Numbered from the stretch's first letter, positions 44,766 to 53,870 are shown. The stretch: 64,000 bases of DNA from an uncultured Draconibacterium sp. (GCA_947492175.1 CANLMQ010000011.1:124001-188000), one strand, 5' to 3'. Program-made: numbers and translations. Notes: generated from the letters alone by a model not told the origin.

Positions 44766-46211
44766 ATGAATCTAAAAATAATATTCCGGGTACTTGGATT
44801 TTTACTGGTGGTTGAAGGAGTAACAATGCTTTTGGCTCTTGCCATTGCACTTCTTTATGGTGAACACGACATCCTTGCTTTTCTTATTGCGTCAGGTATA
44901 AACCTTTCTATTGGAGGAGGAATAGTACTCGCAACCCAAAACGCAAAAAAAGATATTGGGAAAAGAGAAGGTTTTATCATTGTTTCAATGGTATGGATTG
45001 TATTCTCGTTTTTTGGAAGTTTACCGTATATTTTAAGTGGCTCCATTCCAAACTTTACTGATGCCTTTTTCGAAACCATGTCGGGATTTACCACAACAGG
45101 ATCATCTATATTAAACGACATTGAATCACTCCCGCATGGGATTTTATTTTGGCGAAGCATTACCCAGTGGCTTGGTGGTATGGGAATTATCGTTCTTTCG
45201 CTAGCTATTCTTCCGGTGTTCGGAATTGGCGGAATGCAGCTTTTTATGGCCGAAGTTCCCGGACCAACTCCAGACAAAATAAGTCCCCGAATTAAACAAA
45301 CAGCAAAAACACTCTGGAAAATATATATTGTATTTACACTTGCCGAAACACTGTTGTTATGGATAGGTGGCATGACTTTCTTCGATGCCATTAACCATTC
45401 GTTTACAACCATGGCAACAGGAGGCTTTTCAACCAAACAGGCAAGTGTAGCCCACTGGCCGTCGCCCTTTATTCAGTATGTAATTATAATATTTATGTTT
45501 TTGGCAGGTACAAATTTCACCCTTTCGTACTTTGCTATAAAAGGTAAATTCTCAATAGTCCTTAAAGATGAAGAGTTTAAATCCTACGGATTATTTATAA
45601 TTGGTTTTACAATATTAATTTTTATTGGACTGCTGGTTACTACTCAGTTAGGAATTGAACAAGCATTTCGTGACGCTCTTTTCCAGGTACTGACTATAAT
45701 TACAACTACAGGATATGCCACTGCCAATTACCTTACATGGGCACCGGTACTTACTATGCTTATTTTTATACTTTTCTTTTTTGGAGGATCGGCCGGATCA
45801 ACAGGTGGAGGAATAAAAATTATGCGAATTGTAGTTTTGTTAAAGAATGGTTATTACGAATTAAAACGTTTGGTTCATCCACATGCCATTATTCCTGTTA
45901 AGTTCAATAAACATTCGGTTGACTCAAAGATTGTAACCAACGTTCTGGCATTCTTTATTATTTACCTGGTAATTTTTGCAATTAGCACCATTATATTCAC
46001 ATTAATAGAGCCAAACATGGAATCGTCGATGGGAGCAGTAGCAACGTGTTTGGGTAATATTGGACCGGGATTGGGAAGTGTTGGACCAGCGGATAATTTC
46101 CATCACATAAAACCAATCGGGAAATGGTTCCTGTCGTTTTTAATGCTACTCGGAAGGCTCGAATTATTTACAGTTTTGGTACTCTTCTCTCCTTCTTTCT
46201 GGAAAGAATAG
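44766..46211 (+). CDS. trkH: Trk potassium transporter membrane subunit TrkH
   Basis: The 481-residue protein has about 10-12 membrane helices in four M1-P-M2 units. Selectivity-filter-like segments with conserved Gly include SGFTTTGSSIL, MATGGFSTKQ, TTTGYATANY and CLGNIGPGLGSVGP. RSITQWLGGMGIIVL and GGSAGSTGGGIK are typical of TrkH/KtrB proteins. It forms the K+ channel-like subunit that works with TrkA, encoded 18 bases upstream. Confidence 0.95.
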   Translation: MNLKIIFRVLGFLLVVEGVTMLLALAIALLYGEHDILAFLIASGINLSIGGGIVLATQNAKKDIGKREGFIIVSMVWIVFSFFGSLPYILSGSIPNFTDAFFETMSGFTTTGSSILNDIESLPHGILFWRSITQWLGGMGIIVLSLAILPVFGIGGMQLFMAEVPGPTPDKISPRIKQTAKTLWKIYIVFTLAETLLLWIGGMTFFDAINHSFTTMATGGFSTKQASVAHWPSPFIQYVIIIFMFLAGTNFTLSYFAIKGKFSIVLKDEEFKSYGLFIIGFTILIFIGLLVTTQLGIEQAFRDALFQVLTIITTTGYATANYLTWAPVLTMLIFILFFFGGSAGSTGGGIKIMRIVVLLKNGYYELKRLVHPHAIIPVKFNKHSVDSKIVTNVLAFFIIYLVIFAISTIIFTLIEPNMESSMGAVATCLGNIGPGLGSVGPADNFHHIKPIGKWFLSFLMLLGRLELFTVLVLFSPSFWKE

Positions 46212-46261
46212 AAATACGTTTATTACAAGTCCTATAATTAAATTTGTAGTTTCAGAGTTTA

Positions 46262-46876
46262 TCAATACTCCAACTCTCCTTTACCATTTCGGATTACTTC
46301 AATATCATTATGCGAACAATCCACAATAGTTGAAGGAACAAGTTCTCCAAATCCTCCATCAATTACAACATCAACTATATCCTTGTATTTCTCGTAAATC
46401 AGTTCCGGATCGGTGGTGTACTCCAGAATTTCGTCTTCATCATGAATAGATGTAGAAACGATTGGATTTCCCAGTTCACAAACAATCTCGCGAATAATAT
46501 TATTATCAGGAATACGAATTCCTACTGTTTTCTTTTTCCCTTTAAAATATTTTGGCACATTATTATTGGCCTCCAAAATAAAGGTAAACGGCCCGGGCAA
46601 GTTCTTTTTAATAAGTTTAAAAATATGATTGGGAATTGGCCGTGTATAATCCGACAGATGACTAAAATCGCTGCAAATAAACGAAAAGTTGTTTTTTTCA
46701 ATATTTACACCTTTCCAGCGTGCCACCTTTTCTACCGATTTCGGATTTGTTATATCGCAACCCAATCCATAAACAGTGTCCGTTGGATAAATAATCAGCC
46801 CGCCACTTCGTAAAACATCTGCAATTTTTCTTATCTCACGGGGATTCGGATTTTCATTATACAACCTTACCAACAT
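46262..46876 (-). CDS. L-threonylcarbamoyladenylate synthase (TsaC/YrdC family)
   Basis: The 204-residue YrdC-fold protein makes threonylcarbamoyl-AMP from threonine, bicarbonate and ATP for t6A37 tRNA modification. Family landmarks are GGLIIYPTDTVYGLGCD (about 30-46), KNLPGPFTFILEAN and VGIRIPDN. It lacks the C-terminal Sua5 domain, so it is the short TsaC/YciO type; the YciO-like or TsaC reading cannot be settled from motifs alone. It is transcribed divergently from mnmD. Confidence 0.9.
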   Translation of the reverse strand: MLVRLYNENPNPREIRKIADVLRSGGLIIYPTDTVYGLGCDITNPKSVEKVARWKGVNIEKNNFSFICSDFSHLSDYTRPIPNHIFKLIKKNLPGPFTFILEANNNVPKYFKGKKKTVGIRIPDNNIIREIVCELGNPIVSTSIHDEDEILEYTTDPELIYEKYKDIVDVVIDGGFGELVPSTIVDCSHNDIEVIRNGKGELEY

Positions 46877-46898
46877 AGATTTTGCTAATTTTGGGGCA

Positions 46899-46928
46899 TA
46901 AAATTAACTTATTATGCTGTAATTCAAA
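46899..46928 (-). promoter_or_regulatory. Promoter of the tsaC-type gene
   Basis: On the minus strand TTTG (plus 46925-46928) and TAATTTTA (plus 46899-46906) are spaced by 18 bases, one mismatch from TTTG-N19-TAnnTTTG. The start codon is 23 bases downstream. A perfect TAATTTTG on the plus strand at 46886-46893 may serve the divergent mnmD gene, but its -33 box is poor. Confidence 0.4.
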
Positions 46929-46939
46929 GCAGAAAATAT

Positions 46940-47605
46940 ATGGAACGTAAAGTAATTGACACTTCTGACGGCTCAAAAACCCTTTTTATCCCTGAAATGG
47001 ACGAACAATACCATTCGATAAACGGTGCGCTAACCGAATCGAATCATGTATTTTTAAATGCAGGTTTTAACCATCACAAATCGGCAACACCTGTAGTTTT
47101 TGAAGTGGGATTTGGCACCGGTTTAAATGCTTTGTTAACGGCAGAAGCAGCAGAACAACAAAAACGCAAAACCACTTTTGTAACCATCGAAAAATATCCT
47201 TTGAAACAAGAACTGATTGAACAATTAAATTACGGGAAATTAATTTCGGAACAGGCTGAATTACTTTTTACAAAAATTCATGCAGCAAACTGGAATGAGG
47301 AAATTCAAATCTCCAGCTTTTTTACGCTTTTGAAAATAGAAGGAGATTTAACCAACTTTCGGTTCGAAACACCCCGAAAATTCGACATTATTTATTTCGA
47401 CGCTTTTGGCCCTGATAAACAACCAGACATGTGGAAACCCGACATTTTCAATAAAATTTATGATGTTTCTGCCAAAGACGCCACTTTTGTAACCTACAGT
47501 GCAAAAGGCCAAATCAGGCGCCAACTGCAGGATTGCGGCTATTCCATGGAGCGATTACCCGGGCCTCCGGGAAAACGACAAATGCTGCGAGGCACTAATA
47601 TTTAG
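46940..47605 (+). CDS. mnmD: tRNA (5-methylaminomethyl-2-thiouridine34) methyltransferase MnmD
   Basis: The 221-residue protein is the stand-alone methyltransferase domain, in contrast to the fused MnmC of E. coli. It has DEQYHSINGALTESNHVFL at the N-terminus and the SAM motif EVGFGTGLNALLTAEAA (about 53-69). IIYFDAFGPDKQPDMW and VTYSAKGQIRRQL are typical of DUF752/MnmD. It methylates nm5U34 in tRNAs for Lys, Glu, Gln and others. A terminator hairpin follows at 47640. Confidence 0.92.
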   Translation: MERKVIDTSDGSKTLFIPEMDEQYHSINGALTESNHVFLNAGFNHHKSATPVVFEVGFGTGLNALLTAEAAEQQKRKTTFVTIEKYPLKQELIEQLNYGKLISEQAELLFTKIHAANWNEEIQISSFFTLLKIEGDLTNFRFETPRKFDIIYFDAFGPDKQPDMWKPDIFNKIYDVSAKDATFVTYSAKGQIRRQLQDCGYSMERLPGPPGKRQMLRGTNI

Positions 47606-47912
47606 CTCAAAAAATGAATTGAAAATCTTCGGCTTTTAACGAACAGATGACGAATCTGTTCGATTATTTCCCTGTCTTAATTTTTTTTAACATTTTTTAA
47701 TTTCACTGATATTTCTCATAATTCTCAAAAACAAAACCGAACGAATTAGCCCCGAAATGGTTTTAAAACCAACAGTTTGAAAAATATTTTAAGAAGCATA
47801 TCATAAAAAATAATTGCTTCAGTTCATAGATATTTTCGAATGGCACTTGTGAATTTTCCTTGGATATTGTAAAAATTCCTTTAAAATTTGACCTTCATTC
47901 AACGTGAAGAAT
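47606..47912. other. Intergenic region after mnmD
   Basis: This 307-base AT-rich gap holds the mnmD terminator and a 14-bp palindrome TGGTTTTAAAACCA near 47758. I see no coding frame. A TATTTTCG near 47830 could be part of a -7 element for the following gene but has no fitting -33 box. Confidence 0.5.
47640..47668 (+). terminator. Intrinsic terminator of mnmD
   Basis: CGAACAGAT (47640-47648) and ATCTGTTCG (47654-47662) form a perfect 9-bp stem around GACGA, followed by ATTATTT. The T-tract is modest. Confidence 0.7.
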
Positions 47913-48428
47913 ATGATTTACAAATTTCAAATCGTTTCACAAGAATCCCAAAACTTCCGACTGGAAGTTGCGCTAGACGAAAAACATTCATTTTTCGATT
48001 TCCATACTATAATACAGAAAAGTGTTGGTTTTGAGTCACATCAACTAGCGTCATTTTTCATTTCTGATAAACGATGGAAAAAGTTAGTTGAAATTTCTAT
48101 GCTTGACTTAGGTATAAATGGTGCAGCATTCTTTATTATGCAAAAGACCCGGCTGCGAGACCTGCTAAACACTTCCGGGCAGCAGTTAATTTATACTTTC
48201 GATTTTTTAAACGATAGGTCTTTTTTTATAGAACTAACTGGAATAATTATGAAAGAAAATCTTAATGAACCGTTTGTCACTTTAAAGCAAGGTGATTCCC
48301 CCGTTCAAGTTCTTGGAGAAGATGTTATGGACCAAATTCCGGGAGAACTTCAGGAAGAAGAAGTTTATATGGATTTTGGAGAACTTGACGACTACACCGA
48401 AATTTTTGGAGAGATGGACGATTTCTGA
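47913..48428 (+). CDS. pRiA4b ORF-3 / IS1096 TnpR-like family protein
   Basis: ATG 47913 gives 171 residues; a GTG three codons upstream is less likely. The N-terminus MIYKFQIVSQESQNFRLEVALDE matches the plasmid pRiA4b ORF-3-like fold (PF07929). The C-terminal 40 residues are strongly acidic (EEEVYMDFGELDD). Family members are often annotated as IS1096 passenger proteins, but no transposase, terminal repeat or other mobile trace is near, so it is a resident gene here. The function is unknown. It ends just before the miaA unit. Confidence 0.7.
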   Translation: MIYKFQIVSQESQNFRLEVALDEKHSFFDFHTIIQKSVGFESHQLASFFISDKRWKKLVEISMLDLGINGAAFFIMQKTRLRDLLNTSGQQLIYTFDFLNDRSFFIELTGIIMKENLNEPFVTLKQGDSPVQVLGEDVMDQIPGELQEEEVYMDFGELDDYTEIFGEMDDF

Positions 48429-48472
48429 ACGAGAAAAAAGCATGGTTAATCCGTGTTAAAGAAATTCACAGG

Positions 48473-48504
48473 CTGTTCAATTCATTTTGAACAGTCTTTT
48501 TTTT
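48473..48504 (+). terminator. Intrinsic terminator between the pRiA4b-type gene and miaA
   Basis: CTGTTCAA (48473-48480) and TTGAACAG (48487-48494) form a perfect 8-bp stem with a 6-base loop, followed by TCTTTTTTTT. It ends 28 bases before the miaA start. Confidence 0.85.
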
Positions 48505-48532
48505 GTTCTTCCTTTGCCAAAAAATCGGTTTT

Positions 48533-49435
48533 ATGCCAAAAACACTTGTAGTACTCACCGGCCCCACTGGTATCGGGAAAACATCGGTTGGGATAAAAAT
48601 TGCCCAGCATTTCAATACTGAAATTATCTCATCCGATTCGCGCCAGATTTTTAAAGAACTTTCAATTGGCACTGCCGTACCCGAGCCCCACGAACTGGCA
48701 GCCGTAAAACATCACTTTATTCAAACCCATTCAATTACCGAAAACTACAACGCCAGCCGCTACGAAACTGAAGCTTTAGAGGTTCTGGATAATCTTTTTA
48801 AAACACGTGATGTGGTTATTATGGTGGGAGGCTCAATGTTGTACATCGATGCCATCTGCAAAGGGATTGATGTTATGCCCGATGCTGATCCTGAAATTAG
48901 GGCTTCACTAAAAAAACAGCTGGAAGAAAATGGTCTTGAAAGTTTGCGTCTTCAATTGAAAACGCTCGATCCGGATTACTACAAAACGGTAGATTTAAAA
49001 AATCCGAACCGAATTATTCATGCGCTTGAGATTAGTATCCAAACTGGGAAACCTTACTCATCGTTCCGGTCGAATAAAGATAAAGAACGCCCTTTTTCAA
49101 TTGTAAAGATTGCTTTAAACTGCGATCGGGAACTGCTTCACAAACGAATAAATTTACGTGTTGATGAAATGGTAAAGGCTGGACTGGAAGAGGAAGTCCG
49201 TACCGTTTACCCGCAAAAACAACTTAATTCGTTAAACACGGTTGGTTACCGCGAGCTATTCGCCTGTTTTGATGGGGAGATTACACAAGAAAAAGCCATA
49301 GAACTGATTAAAAGAAATTCGCGACGTTATGCCCGTAAACAAATTACATGGTTTCGAAAAGACGAAACAGTTACCTGGTTTCAACCAACCCAGGTACAGG
49401 AAATAATCCGTTTTATTGAATCACAAATTAAATAA
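48533..49435 (+). CDS. miaA: tRNA dimethylallyltransferase
   Basis: The ATG at 48533 is chosen because the product then begins MPKTLVVLTGPTGIGKTS, the P-loop expected near the N-terminus; an earlier in-frame TTG lies in the terminator. The 300-residue enzyme adds a dimethylallyl group to A37 of tRNAs reading U-starting codons. ISSDSRQIFKELSIGTAVP binds substrate, and the family C-terminal ARKQITWFRK is present. It is the first gene of a close-packed run (miaA, Nudix, gmhA, gmhB, rel), 2 bases before the Nudix gene. Confidence 0.95.
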   Translation: MPKTLVVLTGPTGIGKTSVGIKIAQHFNTEIISSDSRQIFKELSIGTAVPEPHELAAVKHHFIQTHSITENYNASRYETEALEVLDNLFKTRDVVIMVGGSMLYIDAICKGIDVMPDADPEIRASLKKQLEENGLESLRLQLKTLDPDYYKTVDLKNPNRIIHALEISIQTGKPYSSFRSNKDKERPFSIVKIALNCDRELLHKRINLRVDEMVKAGLEEEVRTVYPQKQLNSLNTVGYRELFACFDGEITQEKAIELIKRNSRRYARKQITWFRKDETVTWFQPTQVQEIIRFIESQIK

Positions 49436-49437
49436 AA

Positions 49438-49890
49438 ATGGAGAAGTTCATTGTTCGGATTTATGGACTGGTAATCAATAAAAGAAAGGAAGTGCTGATT
49501 TCGGATGAATTTGTTATGAAAACACACATGACAAAGTTTCCGGGAGGAGGACTGGAATTTGGGGAAGGACCGCTTGAGTGTTTGAAACGCGAATTTAAAG
49601 AAGAATGTAACGGCCAGGAAATTGAAAACCTTCGTCACTTTTATACAACCGACTTTTATCAGAAGGCACTATTTTTTGAAAATGCACAGTTAATCAGTAT
49701 TTATTACCTTGCCGACCTGAAAGAACCACTTCGGATTACTATCTCGGACAAAGCATTCGACTTTGAAATAGTCAATGGTTTTGGACAAAGTTTCAGATGG
49801 GTAAAAATAAAAGACTTAAACGAGGCAGATATCACCTTTCCAATTGATAAATTTGTCGTTCAGAGGTTAAAACAAACTTTCAATGAATAA
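49438..49890 (+). CDS. Nudix hydrolase
   Basis: The 150-residue protein carries the Nudix box GGLEFGEGPLECLKREFKEE (about 37-56), with all catalytic Glu residues in REFKEE. These enzymes cleave nucleoside diphosphates linked to another group; the substrate cannot be told from sequence. Its gene starts 2 bases after miaA and overlaps gmhA by 8, so expression is coupled. A nucleotide-sugar or oxidised nucleotide clean-up role would suit its neighbours, but this is a guess. Confidence 0.85.
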   Translation: MEKFIVRIYGLVINKRKEVLISDEFVMKTHMTKFPGGGLEFGEGPLECLKREFKEECNGQEIENLRHFYTTDFYQKALFFENAQLISIYYLADLKEPLRITISDKAFDFEIVNGFGQSFRWVKIKDLNEADITFPIDKFVVQRLKQTFNE

Positions 49891-50461
49891 AGTCCGTTAC
49901 AATATCAAAGAGCTCGCTACTTTAACCAGCCTAATATCAGACGATGCAGCGTTTATCCAACAAATAAATCAGGCAGCTGAAAAAATAACAAATGCATATA
50001 AAAAAGGGGGGAAAACTATTTTTTGCGGCAACGGCGGAAGTGCGGCTGAAGCACAACATTTGGCAGCCGAATTATCGGGTAGATTTAAACTGGATAGAAA
50101 ACCACTTGCAGCTGAAGCTTGTCATGTTAATTCGTCGTTTGTAACAGCCATCTCAAACGATTACGATTTTAAACAAGTTTACAGCCGCTATATAGAAGCT
50201 TTTGGCAATAAAGGCGATGTACTTGTGGGGCTTTCAACATCAGGTACATCAGAAAATATTGTAACCGCATTTAAAACTGCCCAAAAGAGAGGCCTTGTTA
50301 CTATTGCACTAACAGGTTCTGCCGGAGGATTACTTCCAAACCATTCCGATTTGTGCTTAAAAATTCCTTCGGATGAGGTTCCCCGAATCCAGGAAATTCA
50401 TTTGTTAATAGGCCATATTATATGCGAAAAAGTTGAACATAGCCTGTTTGGAGATGAATAA
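49883..50461 (+). CDS. gmhA: Sedoheptulose 7-phosphate isomerase
   Basis: The 192-residue SIS-domain enzyme makes D-glycero-D-manno-heptose 7-phosphate, the first step of ADP-heptose synthesis for lipopolysaccharide. The motif FCGNGGSAAEAQHLAAELSG (about 47-66) and GLSTSGTSENI are the usual GmhA phosphate-binding loops. EIHLLIGHIICEKVE at the C-terminus carries the active-site Glu and His. Its start overlaps the Nudix gene and its end overlaps gmhB. Confidence 0.93.
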   Translation: MNKVRYNIKELATLTSLISDDAAFIQQINQAAEKITNAYKKGGKTIFCGNGGSAAEAQHLAAELSGRFKLDRKPLAAEACHVNSSFVTAISNDYDFKQVYSRYIEAFGNKGDVLVGLSTSGTSENIVTAFKTAQKRGLVTIALTGSAGGLLPNHSDLCLKIPSDEVPRIQEIHLLIGHIICEKVEHSLFGDE

Positions 50462-50939
50462 TATACCAAAACAAAAAGGACTTTTTCTCGATCGCGACGG
50501 AACCATAAACGTTGAAAAAAATTACGTATATAAAATTGAAGATTTTGAATTCCAACCGGGTATTTTTGAGTTAATCAGGAAATATCAGTCGAAAGACTTT
50601 CTTATTTTTATTGTTACAAACCAATCGGGAATTGCACGGGGATTATATACCGAAAAAGATTTTGAGATTTTAAACAAGTGGATGCTGGCTAAATTCAGAG
50701 AAGAAGGAATAAAAATAACCAAAGTCTGTTTTTGTCCTCATCACCCGGAATTTACCGGAGAATGTAACTGCCGCAAGCCTTTACCCGGTATGATTCTCAA
50801 TACAATAGAACAATTTAATATTAGCCCTGTTAAATCTGTGTTGATTGGCGATAAAAAAAGAGATATTTTAGCGGGTAGAAATGCAGGGATAGGAAAGAAT
50901 TTATATATTCAAAACCTTTTAACTGAAGGTATTTTTTAA
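50454..50939 (+). CDS. gmhB: D-glycero-D-manno-heptose 1,7-bisphosphate 7-phosphatase
   Basis: The ATG at 50454, overlapping the gmhA stop by 8 bases, gives 161 residues beginning MNNIPKQKGLFLDRDGTINV. The HAD nucleophile and acid are in FLDRDGT, followed by VTNQSGIARG. The four-ligand zinc loop is CPHHPEFTGECNCRKP, which is diagnostic for GmhB. LIGDKKRDILAGRNAG holds the last acidic residues. It is the third enzyme of ADP-heptose synthesis. No HldE kinase is in the window. Confidence 0.93.
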   Translation: MNNIPKQKGLFLDRDGTINVEKNYVYKIEDFEFQPGIFELIRKYQSKDFLIFIVTNQSGIARGLYTEKDFEILNKWMLAKFREEGIKITKVCFCPHHPEFTGECNCRKPLPGMILNTIEQFNISPVKSVLIGDKKRDILAGRNAGIGKNLYIQNLLTEGIF

Positions 50940-50958
50940 AGCAATAGGGGGAGAATAC

Positions 50959-53193
50959 GTGCAGCACTTTACACAGGCAGAAATAAGACAAATAGAAGAC
51001 CGTTACCAGGATTTCTTAAAGGTAATTAAGAATAAGTTTGATGAAGGACGGTTGGCCAGGATCGAAAAAGCATTCCGCTTTTCGAATGCAGCACACCACG
51101 GAATTAAACGAAAATCAGGCGAGCCATTTATTATTCATCCCATTTCGGTAGCTAAAATTGTAGCTGTTGACCTGGGACTTGGAGCCACCTCAATTGTTGT
51201 GGCACTTCTCCACGATGTTGTTGAAGATACCGACTACCGTCTTTCCGACATAGAAAATATGTTTGGAAATCGCGTGGCCAGAATCGTTGATGGATTAACC
51301 AAACTTTCAGGAGATTTTGATTCGCGACATGCACTCACCCTAAAAAAAATGCTAATGACCCTTTCAGACGATGTGAGGGTTATTCTAATTAAAATTGCCG
51401 ACCGCCTACACAATATGCGTACATTGGAATCGATGCCGGCGCATAAAAAAATAAAAATAGCAGGCGAAACCTTATTTCTATACGTCCCGCTGGCACACCG
51501 CCTGGGGCTTCACGCCATAAAAAGCGAACTCGAAGAACTCAGTTTTAAACACAAACATCCCGAAGAATACAATCAAATTCTTTACTTGCTGCATAACCAG
51601 GAAGAACAACGAAATTACCTGGTTAATGAATTCATACAACCCATTATTCAGAAATTAAAAGAAGAAAACCTCGATTGTACGGTAACACACCGCTTAAAAA
51701 CCAGCTATTCAATTTGGCAGAAAATGCAAAAAAAATCGGTTTCTTTCAGCGAAGTTTACGATTTGCTTGCCATACGAATTGTTGTTAATTCGAAACCGGA
51801 TATTTCTGAAAAACGACAGTGTTTTGATGTGCTTTCGATTGTAACAGATATTTACAAACCAAAACCTGACCGAATACGCGATTGGATTACTACTCCAAAG
51901 GCAAACGGATACGAATCATTACACGTTACTGTAATGGGGCCACAGGGTAAATGGGTGGAAGTTCAAATCAGAACCGACAGAATGGATGATGTAGCCGAGC
52001 ATGGTTTTGCAGCCCACTATCGTTACAAAGATATCCGTAACTTTGAAAACGAATTAGATCCCTGGATCGAACAAATCAGAGAGTTACTGCAAAGTACCGA
52101 TGCCGATGCTTTTGAATTTCTTGATGAGTTTAAACTCAACCTGTTTTCTTCGGAGATTAATGTTTTTACACCAAAAGGCGATATGTATTCGCTACCAACA
52201 GGTGCATCGGTTCTCGATTTTGCATACGAAATTCACACAGAACTGGGCAACAAGTGTATCGGTGCAAAAATAAATTTGAAGCTGGTTCCGCTGAGTCATG
52301 TTCTTCAAAACGGCGATCAGGTAGAAATTCTTACGTCCGAAAATCAATCGCCAAAACTCGAATGGCTTAAGTTTACTTCTTCGGCCAAAGCCCGGGGTAA
52401 AATTAAAAATGCCTTTAAACAGGAAAAAAGCAGGCATACTGAAAAAGGGAAGAAAATAATAGAAGAAGCTTTTTTTAAAATTAAAGCACCTCTTACTTCA
52501 AACAGCCTGAAAAAAATTACCGCACATTTTAATTTGAACAATAAAGAGCAACTTTATTCCGAACTCGGAATGGGATTTCTCAACCTTGATAATCTGAAAG
52601 AAATTATAGGAAAGAAATCGGAAAACAAACTGGTAAAATACTGGAACATTACCTTTGGTGGAGGCGGTAAGAAAAAAGAAGAAGATACCGGAGTTGAAGC
52701 AGATACAAACACCACTAAAAAAATTGATAAGAAGAAAACGTTTCTGTTAAAAGAAAACCAGGACAACATAACTTTTTCGCTGGCCAAATGCTGTAAACCG
52801 ATACCCGGCGAACAGGTAGTTGGCTATTTAAGTTCCGACGAACATGTTGTAATTCACAAAACTGAATGCCACGTACTGGAACGATTTATTGCCAACCAGG
52901 GCGAAAAGATAATAAGAGCCGAATGGACCAAATTTAAGCGCCAGTCGTACCTTACTCGTTTAAACCTTGAAGGTTTCGATCGATTAGGAATTGTAAACGA
53001 AGTAACAACCGTAATTTCGAAAGTGCACAACATTAATATGCGCTCTGTAAAATTCGATACGCACGACGGGATTTTCCAGGGCGATTTATTTTTATACATC
53101 CACAATACAGACGATTTAAACAATTTAATTACACGTTTAAAAACAATTAAAGGAATCGACAATGTCTCCCGAATCGAAAACCTGAATGATTAA
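50959..53193 (+). CDS. Bifunctional (p)ppGpp synthetase/hydrolase (Rel/SpoT type)
   Basis: The GTG at 50959 follows an AGGGGGAG ribosome-binding-like stretch; no better start is near. The 744-residue protein has an HD hydrolase domain with HDVVEDTDYR (about 83-92), and a synthetase domain with KPKPDRIRDWITTPKANGYESLH and EVQIRT. A TGS domain (about 390-450) and a C-terminal ACT domain complete it. Complete HD motifs suggest both activities are present. It lies downstream of gmhB by 19 bases and controls the stringent response. Confidence 0.95.
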   Translation: MQHFTQAEIRQIEDRYQDFLKVIKNKFDEGRLARIEKAFRFSNAAHHGIKRKSGEPFIIHPISVAKIVAVDLGLGATSIVVALLHDVVEDTDYRLSDIENMFGNRVARIVDGLTKLSGDFDSRHALTLKKMLMTLSDDVRVILIKIADRLHNMRTLESMPAHKKIKIAGETLFLYVPLAHRLGLHAIKSELEELSFKHKHPEEYNQILYLLHNQEEQRNYLVNEFIQPIIQKLKEENLDCTVTHRLKTSYSIWQKMQKKSVSFSEVYDLLAIRIVVNSKPDISEKRQCFDVLSIVTDIYKPKPDRIRDWITTPKANGYESLHVTVMGPQGKWVEVQIRTDRMDDVAEHGFAAHYRYKDIRNFENELDPWIEQIRELLQSTDADAFEFLDEFKLNLFSSEINVFTPKGDMYSLPTGASVLDFAYEIHTELGNKCIGAKINLKLVPLSHVLQNGDQVEILTSENQSPKLEWLKFTSSAKARGKIKNAFKQEKSRHTEKGKKIIEEAFFKIKAPLTSNSLKKITAHFNLNNKEQLYSELGMGFLNLDNLKEIIGKKSENKLVKYWNITFGGGGKKKEEDTGVEADTNTTKKIDKKKTFLLKENQDNITFSLAKCCKPIPGEQVVGYLSSDEHVVIHKTECHVLERFIANQGEKIIRAEWTKFKRQSYLTRLNLEGFDRLGIVNEVTTVISKVHNINMRSVKFDTHDGIFQGDLFLYIHNTDDLNNLITRLKTIKGIDNVSRIENLND

Positions 53194-53258
53194 TTTATAT
53201 TCATTCTAAAAAAATAAAAAAAAGTTATATTTTTGCTCTATTTAAAATTGGTTTAATT

Positions 53259-53702
53259 ATGAATAGCCAGAAGACCCGAGAGACTGTAAGGAATATGTTC
53301 ACCGAATACCTGGAGAAGAACGGACACCGGAAAACTCCGGAAAGATTTGCAATACTTGATGAAATTTATTGCCGCGAAGGACACTTCGACATTGAGTCGC
53401 TTTATGTTTCAATGAAGAACAATAATTACCGTGTAAGTCGTGCTACACTCTATAATACAATTGATTTACTGCTCGATTGTAAATTGGTAGTTAAACACCA
53501 GTTTGGTAAAAATATTGCCCAATTCGAAAAAGCATTTGCCACGCTGCAACACGATCATCTGATTGATACCACCAACGGTACAGTTGTTGAATTTTACGAT
53601 CCGCGTATTCGTGAAATTATTGAAGATGCCTGCCAGAAAAACAATTTTAAGCTTTCGCATCATACGCTGTATATTTACGGAGAAACAACAAACAAAGAAT
53701 AA
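53259..53702 (+). CDS. Fur-family transcriptional regulator lacking the first zinc CxxC
   Basis: The 147-residue protein has a winged-helix domain (ENGHRKTPERFAILDEIY) with the family's GHFDIESLY and SRATLYNTIDLL. In the following sequence QHDHLIDTTNGTVVEF, the positions of the two Cys of the usual LICxxCG motif hold Asp103 and Asn106, so the structural zinc site is missing or different. His98 and His100 of the regulatory site remain. A TATTTTTG at 53228-53235 is a good -7 box for it. It may sense iron, manganese or peroxide (PerR-like). Confidence 0.9.
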   Translation: MNSQKTRETVRNMFTEYLEKNGHRKTPERFAILDEIYCREGHFDIESLYVSMKNNNYRVSRATLYNTIDLLLDCKLVVKHQFGKNIAQFEKAFATLQHDHLIDTTNGTVVEFYDPRIREIIEDACQKNNFKLSHHTLYIYGETTNKE

Positions 53703-53727
53703 AATAATTCATTCTTAATATTATATA

Positions 53728-53755
53728 AAATCCTCTATCAAAGAGGATTTTTTTT
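53728..53755 (+). terminator. Intrinsic terminator of the Fur-family gene
   Basis: AAATCCTCT (53728-53736) pairs with AGAGGATTT (53742-53750), followed by five more Ts. It lies 26 bases after the stop. Confidence 0.9.
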
Positions 53756-53870
53756 GTCTGCGAATTAAAATTATTACTACTTTTAACTGGTTAATGGAAA
53801 GCCGTGAAAGGTTAATCATTATGGTTAAAATTTCGCGGTTTTGTGTGTAAAATAAAAATCAAAATTCAAG

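Noticed and set aside
47913..48428. Insertion sequence remnant suggested by the IS1096/TnpR-like annotation name
   Set aside because: No transposase, terminal inverted repeats or target-site duplication is seen nearby; the name reflects family history only.
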